Positions 37,001-47,709 of a stretch of DNA of 64,000 nt are shown here, one piece after another. The translations under genes and the position numbers were made by a program. Numbering within the stretch: the stretch's first letter is position 1; every line of letters begins with the position of its first letter. The notes beneath the pieces were generated by a model, which was not told the origin of the DNA, made no database searches, and saw nothing but the letters and a program-made list of their open reading frames with translations. Source of the stretch: Paramecium tetraurelia (lineage: Eukaryota; Ciliophora; Oligohymenophorea; Peniculida; Parameciidae); contig NW_001799066.1 of assembly GCF_000165425.1 (NCBI RefSeq), forward strand, positions 702,601 through 766,600, read 5' to 3'.

Positions 37001-39623
37001 ATATCACAATGAGCAATCTATCCAATGTGATATTCTTAAAATTAAGTATAGCATAGAATTTTAAGTCATGGAAACAAAAAAAAATAAATATCCTTATTTT
37101 ATATTAAAATTGGAACCCTTAAATGAATTTGAAAGATCCGATTCGTGTTCCATAATACCTTATAAAAAATCAATCCGAAGAACACTAATTGCTCTAAAAT
37201 ATGGGGAATCGCAAACTGGAGTGGAATCAACGAACACTAAAAACTTCACAATTAGAAATTTTTAGTAAAATTAAGATTAATTAAATGAAACAGCTGATAT
37301 CAAAGGCCCTTCAGATCAACATCTTTTAGAATAGATTATGCAAATCAGCAACATATCTATTTCTAAGCCTTAAAAGCAACAAGATGATTTAAAAGTAGTC
37401 TTTGAAAACCCTTAGATTTCAAGAAATGAAGATGAAGACTTCCAATAATTAGACTAAGATGTTGAAGAAAGTAAAATAGATGTTTAAAAACCAGAATAGG
37501 AATTGTTTGAAGATCCCAAATATGATTCTGATTTAATAGAAAAAAAATCAGATAGTTCAAAAGGTTAGAAAACAAAAAAAAAAAGTGATATTTTGGAAAT
37601 TTTAAGAAAGAATATAAATAATTAAGAAGTTTAAGAACATGAACATTAATAGTCCTCAAAACCTAGTTCAACAAAGACCTCCTCATCAAAATCACCCTAT
37701 TTATTAATTAGAACTCTCTATCAAATTGGAGAGATTGATTCTTAGATTTGGGTTATAATTATGCTAAATATTTTTATTTGTTTAATTGCTTTGATTTTGG
37801 TTTTCATTAAGATATTCATTGTTTAAAGTAATTATATATTTTATTTTTAAGATTAATTTGGAATTCTTTAAGCTAATTTAAATTATGTTCAATATCCTGA
37901 GAAAATCAATAATTACTTTCTAAAATCATTAATGTTCTCATCTAACATTCTCCAATAAAAATTAGAATTAGTAACTTATAGTTAATTTGTTAATGATGCC
38001 CTTAAAAATGAATTTAGCAATTTGGCATTGAAGATTGAATATGAGTTAAAAAGTATTTATGAGGATATCATAACTTTTGAAAATTAAGTAGTTTCTATTA
38101 ATGATGATCTAAAAGTCATCAATAATTTAAAATAGTTCGAAATTACATTTGATTTAACAATACTGTTAGAATAAATTTCGTCAAATTCTATCAACTTGAA
38201 TTTATTAATTCAAAATGAAAAGGAATTAGAAGAAAATTTCTTGTCACTAAATTTATTTTTTAAATTAAATATGGTTTAAGTGATTACAGTAAGCAAAAGT
38301 TATATCAATTATCTTAATGACAATTTAATTTTTTATGAGTAATAAATTGTTAATATTCTCATTTATGTTATTGTTGCAGAACTTAGTATCATAACTGTTT
38401 TCATGTTCTTTATCATTAAGGTTTTATAAGATGTAAACTAATTAATTAGAAAAATCTTAATCCTAATTACAAAACTAAGTGAGGATGATGTAAATCAAAT
38501 TAACAGGATTTATTAGGAAATAAAAACTATACTTAAAGATCCAAAATAGGTCTAATGGAAATAAACAAATTTTGTTAAATGCATATTTGAAACCAATTTT
38601 GTAAAAGCTAAATAAGATTTAAACTATCTTTAATCCTCTAATGGATCCGAAGCTGCCAAAAACAATAAGTAGAAATTCAAAAAGAGATATCAAAACAGTT
38701 CATTAACCTCGAGAGTATATAATCTAAGATTACCTTAAATTTGGAATTATGCATTCATATTTTTATCTTGGTTATTTTTAGCTGGTTATCTGCTAGGTGC
38801 ATTAGGATTATCCCTTTCAATGGTCCATTAGATTAAACCTGCAATTACCTTAAACTTATAATTAATAGAATTTAAATTAAAATTCGATTCTCTAATAGTT
38901 TATGGGGAAATTTTGAAAACAGACTATCTGGTGAATTTGAAAATAAGTCAATTGTTTGAATTATCTTAGATTAATTTCAATTAGGATGGGGTTAAAGCTG
39001 AATTCTTTTCCTTGTAAGAAGGTTTTTAAGATTAATTATCTGTTATTTATGATCAGTTATAATCAAGTACATCCCTTTTAGACGAATAAAAAAATACTTT
39101 ATTAGTTCCATTTCGAAATTCACTTTGTGAAAGTGATCCTACTCTTGTGCCAGCTTGTACAAATCCGTTAGAAACCAATTCTTCAGATAATAGTTTAGAT
39201 TACCTTTCTGGAGGAATAGTTAACATGGTACATGAATTTTCAAAAACTTTGAAAACTTTCTGGCAATTAAATGATTATGCTATTACTGATGAAAATTAAT
39301 TAGAAAAGTTTCTATCTGGATAAGTACATACTACTGAATTTGTTCATCATTTTCTATTTTAAGGAAAGATTATGGAATAAATTGCAAATACTATGTTAAA
39401 TTTAAATAAAAGTACTTTAGACTCTGTTATCTTAAAATTTCAAATTTATATGTATATTTTGGGATTGACATTAATTATCGTTTATACTTTATGCTTTTAT
39501 AAGTGGATTTTAAAATTAGATAATGAGATGTATTTAACTAAATTAGCATTAACTTTAATTCCTGCAGATTTCTTGAATGAACAAAAGACAATGAGTGATT
39601 TAAAAAATATTTAAAATGAATGA
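34033..39623 (+). CDS. Large multi-pass membrane protein with PAS-like core, Tmc (tiny macrocysts) type
   Basis: ATG 34033 is the first reasonable start, though an upstream exon is possible; TGA is at 39621-39623. About 1,800 residues with several short introns, including 31 and 23 nt near 34270-34330 and 26 nt near 36300. The N-terminal third has about ten transmembrane helices, then FYSCPYRDPFREPS and a helical region (FWDNLLEGYDDLEPF). A PAS-like core follows: DAAIILVSLVRKKGHIV, LPPDLRILHDAQLNEF, YDVIMFDGYGKIIGTSQEFF. An acidic linker and a second membrane part with four helices follow (for example NIFICLIALILVFIKIFIV). This layout is abundant in ciliates and resembles TmcB/TmcC-type proteins. 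Function is unknown; a sensory role is a guess. Confidence 0.65.
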
Positions 39624-39707
39624 TGATGATCAATATCTATATTCCACAATACAAAAAAAATGGTTCTTAAGTTTTTTTTAATAATTTATATAAATTTAAT
39701 TTTAGAA

Positions 39708-40990
39708 ATGGCATTCAAAATAGTTTTCAATAGAAAAATTCATAAGTTGCCTCTCCATGTCACTACAGTTTAGGCTATAAGATCTTCAATCGAAAAACTG
39801 TACCCTCAAATAAATTAGAACTATCACATAGTCTTTTTCTATGATTAAGAACCTCTTGAAGTAAGAATTTAAATTAAGTTAAAAGATTGTTCATGAAGAT
39901 GCATTAATAATACTTTTAAAAATTTTACAATCATCCTCCTATAAGTTGTTTGTATTTGAAAATAATATTGGATAATTAACGGAAGAAGGTACTTTTTTCA
40001 TTTAAATAATTAGATCTCAAATTTATGGAGTAGTCTAGCATATACAGTGCAAGCACAATTTAAATAGATTAAAATATAAAATAATAATAAGCCAGGCTTG
40101 GCAATTAATAATTCCAGTAATATATTGGATATTTGCCTAGTCAACATACACATAATGAAATTGACTAGTAATCTTTACAATTATAGATCCCTTAAATAAA
40201 GCAATAACAATTATAATAACAATAACAATAATAATAATAATAATAGTAATAATAATAGCTATAATAATAGTAATAATAATAATAGTAATAACAATAACAA
40301 TAGCAATATTAATAATTTTAAGGTCTATAATAGTAAGTTTAACAACCTTAAAATAATTATCTGTTATAAGGTTATTATCCATCCTAAAAATAACCGAGTT
40401 AATTTTAAGTTCCTTTGGGCCAATAATTTTAATATCCACAAATGGAATAAGAAGTACAACAAGAAGTTTACTAAGTCGAAGTTATTTAAAACTCATAAGT
40501 TTAAAGTTATCCTGATAAAGAATTTATCTGGAAATTAGTTTTAAAAAATTCAGGTTAAAAAACTTGGCCTTAGACTATGAAAATACGATGTATCGATAAT
40601 CCTTTCAAAACTTAATAATTACTCTTGCCTGAAGCTATTCCAGGATAGGTTGTTGATGTCTCAATTTAATTAAAGGCTCCTTAAAAAATAGATTCACTTT
40701 TTGTAAATTGGGGTATTTATTACCTAGAAAATACTTTGGAATTTGCAATCAAATAAACTATTTGTCTTTTCTTAGAAGTAATAAAAGAATGTATTAATAA
40801 TATATTATAATTAGAGCCCGAATTAAGATTCCACGGCACTTAGATTTTGGTTAAGGCTGAATAAGTAAAGTCAATAATGACAGATTAGAGCATAAACTAC
40901 ATTTGTAAATTTATAGAGAAACACAGAATACTTTAATATAGAGTAGAGGATATTATCAATAAGATCTATGATGAATAATCTTAATAATGA
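39708..40990 (+). CDS. NBR1-like selective autophagy receptor (PB1 + FW domain)
   Basis: ATG 39708 (MAFKIVFNRKIHKLPLH) begins a PB1 domain, with QNYHIVFFYDQEPLE and, after a 25-nt intron, IVHEDALIILLKIL. A zinc-finger remnant (IQCKHNLNRLKYK) suggests a degenerate ZZ domain. A long Gln tract follows, then the four-tryptophan NBR1 domain: EFIWKLVLKNSGQKTWPQTM, PEAIPGQVVDVSIQLKAP, SLFVNWGIYYLE. The C-terminal helices (QYRVEDIINKIYDE) may be a UBA domain. Stop TGA 40988-40990. NBR1 binds ubiquitinated cargo and Atg8. The exon join between PB1 and the Gln tract is not fully resolved. The next gene starts 9 nt later in the same frame. Confidence 0.8.
40202..40306 (+). repeat. Poly-glutamine tract encoded mainly by TAA and TAG
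   Basis: 35 codons, 33 of them Gln, interrupted by two Leu. About 26 of the 33 are TAA or TAG rather than CAA. The repeat is open in all three frames under the ciliate code (Gln, Asn-rich or Ile-rich); the Gln frame runs straight into the FW domain of the NBR1-like protein. Confidence 0.8.
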
Positions 40991-40999
40991 TATTTTTTA

Positions 41000-42693
41000 A
41001 TGAATTATAAATTAACAGAGCCTCTTTAAGGTCAAGATCAACAACCTGATATAGTTGGTGAATTCATAACTCCAAAAGGCAAAAGAAGAGTTTTGCATGG
41101 ATTTTCTAATTAAATAATTGTTGCTAACAAGAACAAATTCATTTCTTTATCATTTGAAACCAAATTTTAGTTATTAAGAGAATCATGCGAGGAGAAGTTT
41201 AAAGTCGGAAAACCACTAGGATTATTGATTGAAAGGGAAAATGTCGAGCATAAGATAAAATTATTTTCAGATGATACTTAACTTCTAAAAAGATGGAGAG
41301 ATTATTTAGCAAGACATATAAATTAAAGAGCATTTCATGAAAGTTTTAAGGCTCATCGAAAGATTGGGAAGGGTAATTTTGCCTCAGTGTATTTGGCTGA
41401 TCGTTTGGAGGATGAAAGAAGTTTTGCAATTAAAGCATTTTCAAAAGAAGTAGCCTATGGTTAGGATAAAGGAAAAGTAAATATGAATTAAAATAATTTA
41501 GATGTCTATTTTGAATGAAATATAAGTCATGAGAAAATTTGATAGTCATGCCTTAATAAAACTACATGAAGTTTATGAAACTGAAAATTCTTTATACATG
41601 GTACTTGATTTACTGGAAGGAGGATCTTTGTATGATAAGGTAAAGAATAGGCCATAGTTTAATTCATTCGAAATTGAATTGCTTATGTTTACGTTATTAG
41701 AAGGATTATAACACATGCATTCAAAACATATAATGCATAGAGATTTAAAACCAGAGAATATTTTGTTTAGAAAACCAAAGTAATCACTAACCTTTATGAT
41801 TTATTAGCAATATATAGTCTGTTTGTATTGCCGATTTTGGGTTGGCTTAAAATGCAAATGAATTTCCATATTTGTTTAATAGATGCGGAACACCAGGATT
41901 TGTAGCTCCAGAAGTTGTGAATTGTAAGGATGGAGGAAGATATGATCCAATATGTGATGTTTATAGTTTAGGCTTAATTTTCTACATACTGTAACTATTT
42001 CTGTTATATTATAAGGTTAACTGGCAAACCTGCATTTCCTGGAAAAAGCTATAATGATGTATTGGCAAAAAACAGAAAATGCGAAATATTATTCGATGGG
42101 GCCTTATTTGAGAATGTTCCATAACAAGCATATGATTTATTAAGAAAGATGTTAGAAAAAGAGCCAAATAAAAGAATAACTGCTTAGTAGGCTCTTGGGC
42201 ATTCCTACTTTGGTCGAAGGTTGAAATAGGTAGATGATAATGAAGAGACGACATTAAAAGTATAAGAGGAGCATTTAAAATTTGATAAATAGAGATTAAC
42301 ATAGTTAAGCAATTCACCACTTAATTCTCCTTTGATAGCTGCTTCATCTAGATTAAGGAAGGATTATTCAAATGATAGTTTATATTAAAACAGTCCTTTA
42401 TTAAATGGACACACCGATTAGATAGGTAATATGATTTAATATTTTAAGATTCTCCTTTAAATAATGGATTTAATAGCCCATCTGCTTAGGGTAGATAATT
42501 GAATAGGGCTGATTAATAATAATAATAAAAGCCATCTAGATTTAGAGATTTCGATGGAAACAATACTAATGGCCAAGGAAGTAATACAAATTCTAATTCC
42601 AAACCTTTTAGTCTAAATTAAAATCCTTTACATAAATACGCAATAAGAAATGAAATGGTCAGGTAGTAAAATAACTAAGAATAGAAGCATTGA
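41000..42693 (+). CDS. Ser/Thr protein kinase with N-terminal PH-like region
   Basis: ATG 41000; introns of 25 nt (after AYGQDKGK), 28 nt (before the DFG loop), 25 nt and 23 nt; TGA 42691-42693, about 525 residues. The first 110 residues look like a PH domain (FITPKGKRRVLHGFSNQIIV to LKRWRDYLARHI). The catalytic domain is complete: KIGKGNFASVYLA, FAIKAFSKE, IMHRDLKPENILF, VCIADFGLAQ, GFVAPEVVN, DVYSLGLIFYILLTG, and the final Arg element PNKRITAQQALGHSYF. The tail is Ser/Asn/Gln-rich. The CAMK group fits best. Upstream, one TGA and three codons separate it, in frame, from the NBR1-like ORF. Confidence 0.85.
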
Positions 42694-42798
42694 AAAAAAG
42701 AGATTTGAAAATATTTTTTATCATTCTAAAATATCATATTATATTTACATAATATTGAGATTCTTAAATTAATTATTTATTGTTATAAGATCATTTGA

Positions 42799-43269
42799 AT
42801 GCAGAGTAATAAAAAAATAGAATAGAATTTTAATGAACTGTTGTTCCTTCCACATATTAATAGCAAATCTATTGCGATTAATGAATCAATGAGAAGATAA
42901 TTGAGTTTATAATGCAAAGATAACTTTTTGTAATTTCTTGTTGTCTAGAAGGCAGGAAAGGTAAAAATGGTTTGAAATAGGCCTGGTGACGTAGTATTTC
43001 TAGAAAAGTTGAAATAATAATATCGATCCGAATTCAAGACTAAGCCTTTACAGATACCAAAATCACATATTCCATATTTAAAAGTAAAAGAAGAAAACGA
43101 TAAATAACTGAAAAAATAAGCATACCTGGTCTTAAGTGGTCGCAAAGTGAGATAGCAAACACCCTTGGATGAATTTATTAAAAAAAGACATGAAAAGAGT
43201 TTAAATTAGACTGCTTCTCTAGCTGATGGATTGCATGCAAAATCTAAACTTGATATATTTAACATATGA
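42799..43269 (+). CDS. Hypothetical basic protein
   Basis: ATG 42799 (MQSNKKIEQNFNELLFLPH); two introns (19 and 20 nt) give a frame of about 143 residues to TGA 43267-43269. The protein is basic and helical (FLEKLKQQYRSEFK, ENDKQLKKQAYLVLSG, EFIKKRHEKSLNQ). It has no transmembrane segment or known motif. Clean intron phases make it a real gene more likely than not. Confidence 0.5.
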
Positions 43270-43281
43270 AATTTTAAATAA

Positions 43282-44027
43282 AATGACTTGCAGTATTGAT
43301 ATAAATTAGTTTATTGTTCTTATATCTATTTCCAAGAAGTAATAGGAAACATCATAAGGAACTAAATGATTAATCAAAGGAACATGCTGCTTCAAAATTT
43401 CAAGCAGTATTTAAGTTTATAAATGCTAACATTTGATTAGGACACTCGTGTAAGATATATGCTCAAACTTTAAAGTATTTGAAGCTCTTTTTATAATTAA
43501 AACAGAATAAATATATGAAAATCTTAACGGATGATTCAATCAAAGAAAAGGTTAGCTACTTTTAAGACATGAATCCCAAAAATAATCTCAATTTAAATAC
43601 AATTTCAGAAAATATTCAATGTGATTGGATCTTTTATGATAATTTAAAAGTCAAGATAAAAGTACATATAAAACTATCAAATTAGTGATGATAAAGGAAG
43701 ATAAAGAGTATGAAGAATAAAGGAGAATAAATAGCATAGGAACTTATTCTTGTTAAAAAACAGATAAAAATTAAACATCAAAATTATTTCTAATTATTTA
43801 CAATAATTTTTTTAGATATAAAAATTTCTTAAACTATGCTTCAAATGTGAGAAAAAATAAATCTTAAAGATGTTGTAGATTAATAGCTATAATTTAAGAT
43901 AGTTCCAGAAAAAATAACTGTTTTTGAAATGAATCATAATAAATCATATTGTCAATTCAGAGATATTTAGTTAGCAATAATGCTAAAATTTAGAATCAAA
44001 AAGGACAATTTCAACTTAGATATGTGA
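43282..44027 (+). CDS. Hypothetical protein, exon map uncertain
   Basis: Several protein-like segments follow one another on the plus strand: FLYLFPRSNRKHHKELND, MKILTDDSIKEKVSYFQDMN, ENIQCDWIFYDNLKVKI and LKDVVDQQLQFKIVPEKIT, ending at TGA 44025-44027. Introns of 33, 26 and about 36 nt could join them. The start is not fixed; ATG at 43282 is the first candidate. No family was recognised. It may be a rapidly evolving or decaying gene. Confidence 0.35.
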
Positions 44028-44243
44028 AGAGTTTTAAAATAATGATTAATCTAATATGGATATGCTTAAAAGAACATAAAATTGGAGTGAAAAAAAAAGT
44101 ATAAATAAATAATTTGCCTTTCTTTTGATATAATAATCTGATCTTTATTGATGAATCTAGATTTTAGATTATATATCAATTTTCTTTTACTTTGTATAAT
44201 ACTTGTTTTAATTAAATTTCATTTATTCATTATTATAAATTAA

Positions 44244-44888
44244 ATGTTAAACTTTAAGAATATTTACAAATTATTTATTTAAGCAAAACCCACACCAAAC
44301 CCAAATTTTTTGAAATTCATTCCAGGTGGAAAGTAAGTTATGCTCAATGGAACCTATGATTTTACAAGACCAAGGGAAGCAAAATGTTCACCTTTAGCAT
44401 AAAAATTATTTCTGATTGATGGAGTTACTAGAGTTTTTTATGGAAAGGATTACATTTCTATTGCAAAAAAGGAAGAAAGTAGATGGGAAGAGATAAAACC
44501 CTAAATTTTTGAACACATAATGGAACATTATTAATTAGATTCAGATGGATAAGAGAAAAAATTGATTATTGATGGTTATTAAGAAAATCAAGATACTTAA
44601 ATAAATGAAGATGATTCAGAAGTACTCTAAATATTAAAATAGGTTGTTTAACTAATTAAAGAAATAATTGATACTCGTATTAGACCTACTGTGTAAGAGG
44701 ATGGAGGAGATATTGTCTTTCGAGATTTCGATGAGAAGAGTGGAATTGTTCAATTGTACATGAAAGGTTCTTGTGCAGGTTGTCCTTCATCATCTGTGAC
44801 TTTGAAAAATGGAATCGAAAGAATGTTGTGTCATTATGTTGCTGAAGTCAAAGAAGTGGTTGCAGAAGATTATAATGGTTCTGATTGA
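44244..44888 (+). CDS. NFU1: NFU1, mitochondrial Fe-S cluster scaffold
   Basis: A single uninterrupted frame of 214 residues from ATG 44244 to TGA 44886-44888. After a short basic, mitochondrial-type leader come TPNPNFLKFIPGGK and SPLAQKLFLIDGVTRVFYG, the Nfu N-terminal domain. The C-terminal NifU-like domain has RIRPTVQEDGGDIVF and the cluster-binding CAGC motif in MKGSCAGCPSSSVTLKNGIE. NFU1 delivers 4Fe-4S clusters to lipoate synthase and respiratory enzymes. It lacks introns, unlike most neighbours. It converges with the third TTLL gene, 28 nt between stops. Confidence 0.95.
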
Positions 44889-44916
44889 GTAATAAGATGC
44901 TTTTAGTTTAAATCAA

Positions 44917-47305
44917 TCAATCATCATCTGATTTGTATTCTTCTTCTTCCTCATTCATTTCATCAATTTGATCATCATTAATTTAATTGCTATACAAGTT
45001 TTTCAAATCTAAGGCATCATCCTTTTCATCAAACAATAATTAAAATCTATTATTTTCCAACAGATTATCATAAAATAATAGATGTTTTTTATTTGGAGGC
45101 CATGCTGATGATTCAGGTGGTGGTACCAAAGTATCAATAGATAATCTCATTATAATTTGATATAAAGTTACCTAAAGGCATTTTCAACCATGGCTGGTAT
45201 TATTCTACCTAATAATGGTGAACTTAATTCTAAACAAGGATTTGTATTTATTTCAATTAGATAAGGTTTAAATTTTTCATCAATCATAAAATCTAATCCA
45301 AAAATTTCAAAGTTATAATTCTTTTTGAATGGTTCAATCTTATGATATACTGATTTAATAGCATTTAATGTTATGACTTTTAATTAAGGGTACAAATCTT
45401 TATAAAAGTCGAAATGATCATTATTATGCCATTTATCTAGATACCTTTAAAATTCAGCAAAGGATAGTTTATTTCCATTTTCATATTTTCCATATGCTTC
45501 ACTATATTTCTAAATGGCATCATTAGTTAAATGAACATACTAATTACTTACATCTTTTATGTCAAACTCTTCACTCGAAGTTCTTAAATATCCTTCTTCA
45601 TACCAATAGGCTCTGATTACATTATTTAGTTAGGTTATCAGAAAATAGCATCGAATATCAAATTTTCTTTTATTGTATAGAAAAGGTTTCTCAATATACT
45701 TTTGAATCAAATAAGTAAAAGGTTTCCCATTAGGGTGGTTTTATCTTTTACTGACAATTCTATGTATTTCATTTAAATTTTGGCAGACTATAATTCCATT
45801 TCCTCTATTTGTGAATTCTCCAGGCTTTACTATCCATATACCGTTTCCCTTCCTTATAAATAATTAAATATACTTTTCTTTATAATATTCCAAAAATTAC
45901 AAGTATGACTTATCCTTAACTCCTGAGACATGGAATGTAACGGGTAGATGTTAAAATAGATCTTATTTTGTTAACTCATAAAACTTTTTCATGTTGTGGA
46001 ACATTGCTTTTTTATTTCCTAAGTGATAATTCCTTTCAATATGATTGTGAATCTAAGCTTATATTAAAGAGATACTTTATGAAAATTGTCAATGATTTTA
46101 AATTCCTTTTTTTCTGCATATTTTTAAAAGTCTTAAATCGACTTATCAATGTTCTTAAGTTCACAGATATCTTAATCATTCATCAGTTTTTGTAAAGGAT
46201 CATCGAATTTACCGAATCTTGTAGATTTTTTTAATGATTTGGGAGATTAAGGTTTTTTCATTCTTTTTAATTCTGTTGATGTAGTAGATAATGATTTTTA
46301 ACGAGTTAAGACTGATTCCTTACTCCATTCTTATAGATTCATAAATTAAGGTACCTTGATTTAAGTCCAAATAAAATTTAATTCCTTATTATCGGCTTCT
46401 TAATTTAATGTCCACCACCATCTTTATTTAAAAGTTTCTTTAATGAGTAAACTGTTGTTTCCTTTGCCAACTTTAAATTTTAATTCGATTAAATTGTTTG
46501 ATGGAACCACATAAAAATTACTCTATGCAGAAACCATAAATAAGAAGTGATGGTAGCTGAACAATTTTGTTTAAAATAGTTGATCTCTACTCAAATTTGA
46601 ATATTCATTTAATGAAAATCGAAAATTTTGATTTATTTTCATGTTTGATTATGAAACATTTTTTATCTTGCTTTATGGAGATTCCCTTCTTTTTTGTACT
46701 GAACGAGTTGTGGTTTCCCTTTTTTCTATTGAAGTTTTTATGGATTCTCTTTCCTTTTCTAAAGAATATGCTTTAGTCCTAAAAGCCTATTGTTCTTATT
46801 ATTTCGATGCTTTGATTTGCAGTCCCATAATTTAAATGAGATTATCATTATCAAAATCATTTTATTTACATTAGAACCCTCTTAAAATAGTGCTTAAAAG
46901 AGTTTTAGTTTTCGAGGTCTCCTTGAACCTTGTATAAGATTTTTTAAGGTCGATTATGTTTGTTTTCTTTTCTTCAACAAGATCCATATGTACTCCTTAT
47001 AAGTTATTTTATAAATTTGAAAGTTTGTCTATTTTTGAGACAATTGAATCTTCATTCTTTGAATCTGGATATACTATACTTATTGTTGCTTCCTTGTAAT
47101 GTGATCCCCTTCTCTACTCTTAGATATAGCATTTAATATTACATTCATTTTATTGTTTTTTAACTGCTTATAATGCTCTTGGCAAAGAGATGTGTCTTTA
47201 ATCGTGTTATCTTTTAGAATAGTATTGTTCAACATTAAACCTATTTAATTTGTTTCGTTATAATTAATTATTTTTGTAAGAAGATCTCGAAACAAATGCG
47301 CTCAT
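44917..47305 (-). CDS. Tubulin tyrosine ligase-like protein (third of three)
   Basis: ATG 47303-47305 (MSAFVSRSSYKNNQLQRNK); one long open frame with few introns to TGA 44917-44919, about 780 residues. A Lys/Ser/Gln-rich N-terminal extension of about 250 residues precedes FKVGKGNNSLLIKETFKQRW, the ciliate TTLL entry motif. The catalytic core includes GIWIVKPGEFTNRGNGIIVC, TYLIQKYIEKPFLYNKRKFD, EEGYLRTSSEEF, YVHLTNDAIQKYSE and PYLIEINTNPCLELSSPLLG. The tail is very acidic (EEEEEYKSDDD). Closest in motif style to the first TTLL gene here. Probable tubulin glycylase or glutamylase. Confidence 0.88.
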
Positions 47306-47709
47306 AGGATGTACAAGAGTTGGATTGTAAATAGTCTAGAATTACGGAGTGTGTGGAAAAATGGCTAAATCCTCCCTATTCATTTATTATTTAGAATATT
47401 TATATATATATATAATTACAACAATTTTCCTTTATATTCGTTATAACTTTATTTATGAGTTAAGTGCTCGAAAAGGATAAATAACCATTTTGAGATTAGG
47501 ATACCAATATGATAAAAGGTCTACTGCAATTTTCGGAAGAATTAGATTTTAATATAGTTGCTCAAAGCTAGTGAATAGGTATAAGGATTACTAATTATCT
47601 ATTAAAATAAATCTTAAAAATCTTACTAATAATTTTTACATCTTTAAGCAGAAATAGCTAATATTATTTCTAAAACATTAAATATTTTGTAGTATATCAT
47701 ATAATTCTT
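47306..47709. other. 404-nt AT-rich divergent intergenic region
   Basis: Lies between the TTLL start (minus) and the ABCC start (plus), so it should contain both promoters. It includes a (TA)n run near 47400. No ORF or RNA was recognised. Confidence 0.5.

Noticed and set aside
37363-37659. Minus-strand Leu/Phe-rich ORF
   Set aside because: Antisense of the acidic linker in the large Tmc-like gene.
40202-40306. Asn-rich reading of the repeat as the coding frame
   Set aside because: Only the Gln frame continues without an intron into the FW domain.
40137-40439. Minus-strand ORF rich in Ile, Val and Thr
   Set aside because: It is the antisense shadow of the TAA/AAT repeat that encodes poly-Gln on the plus strand.
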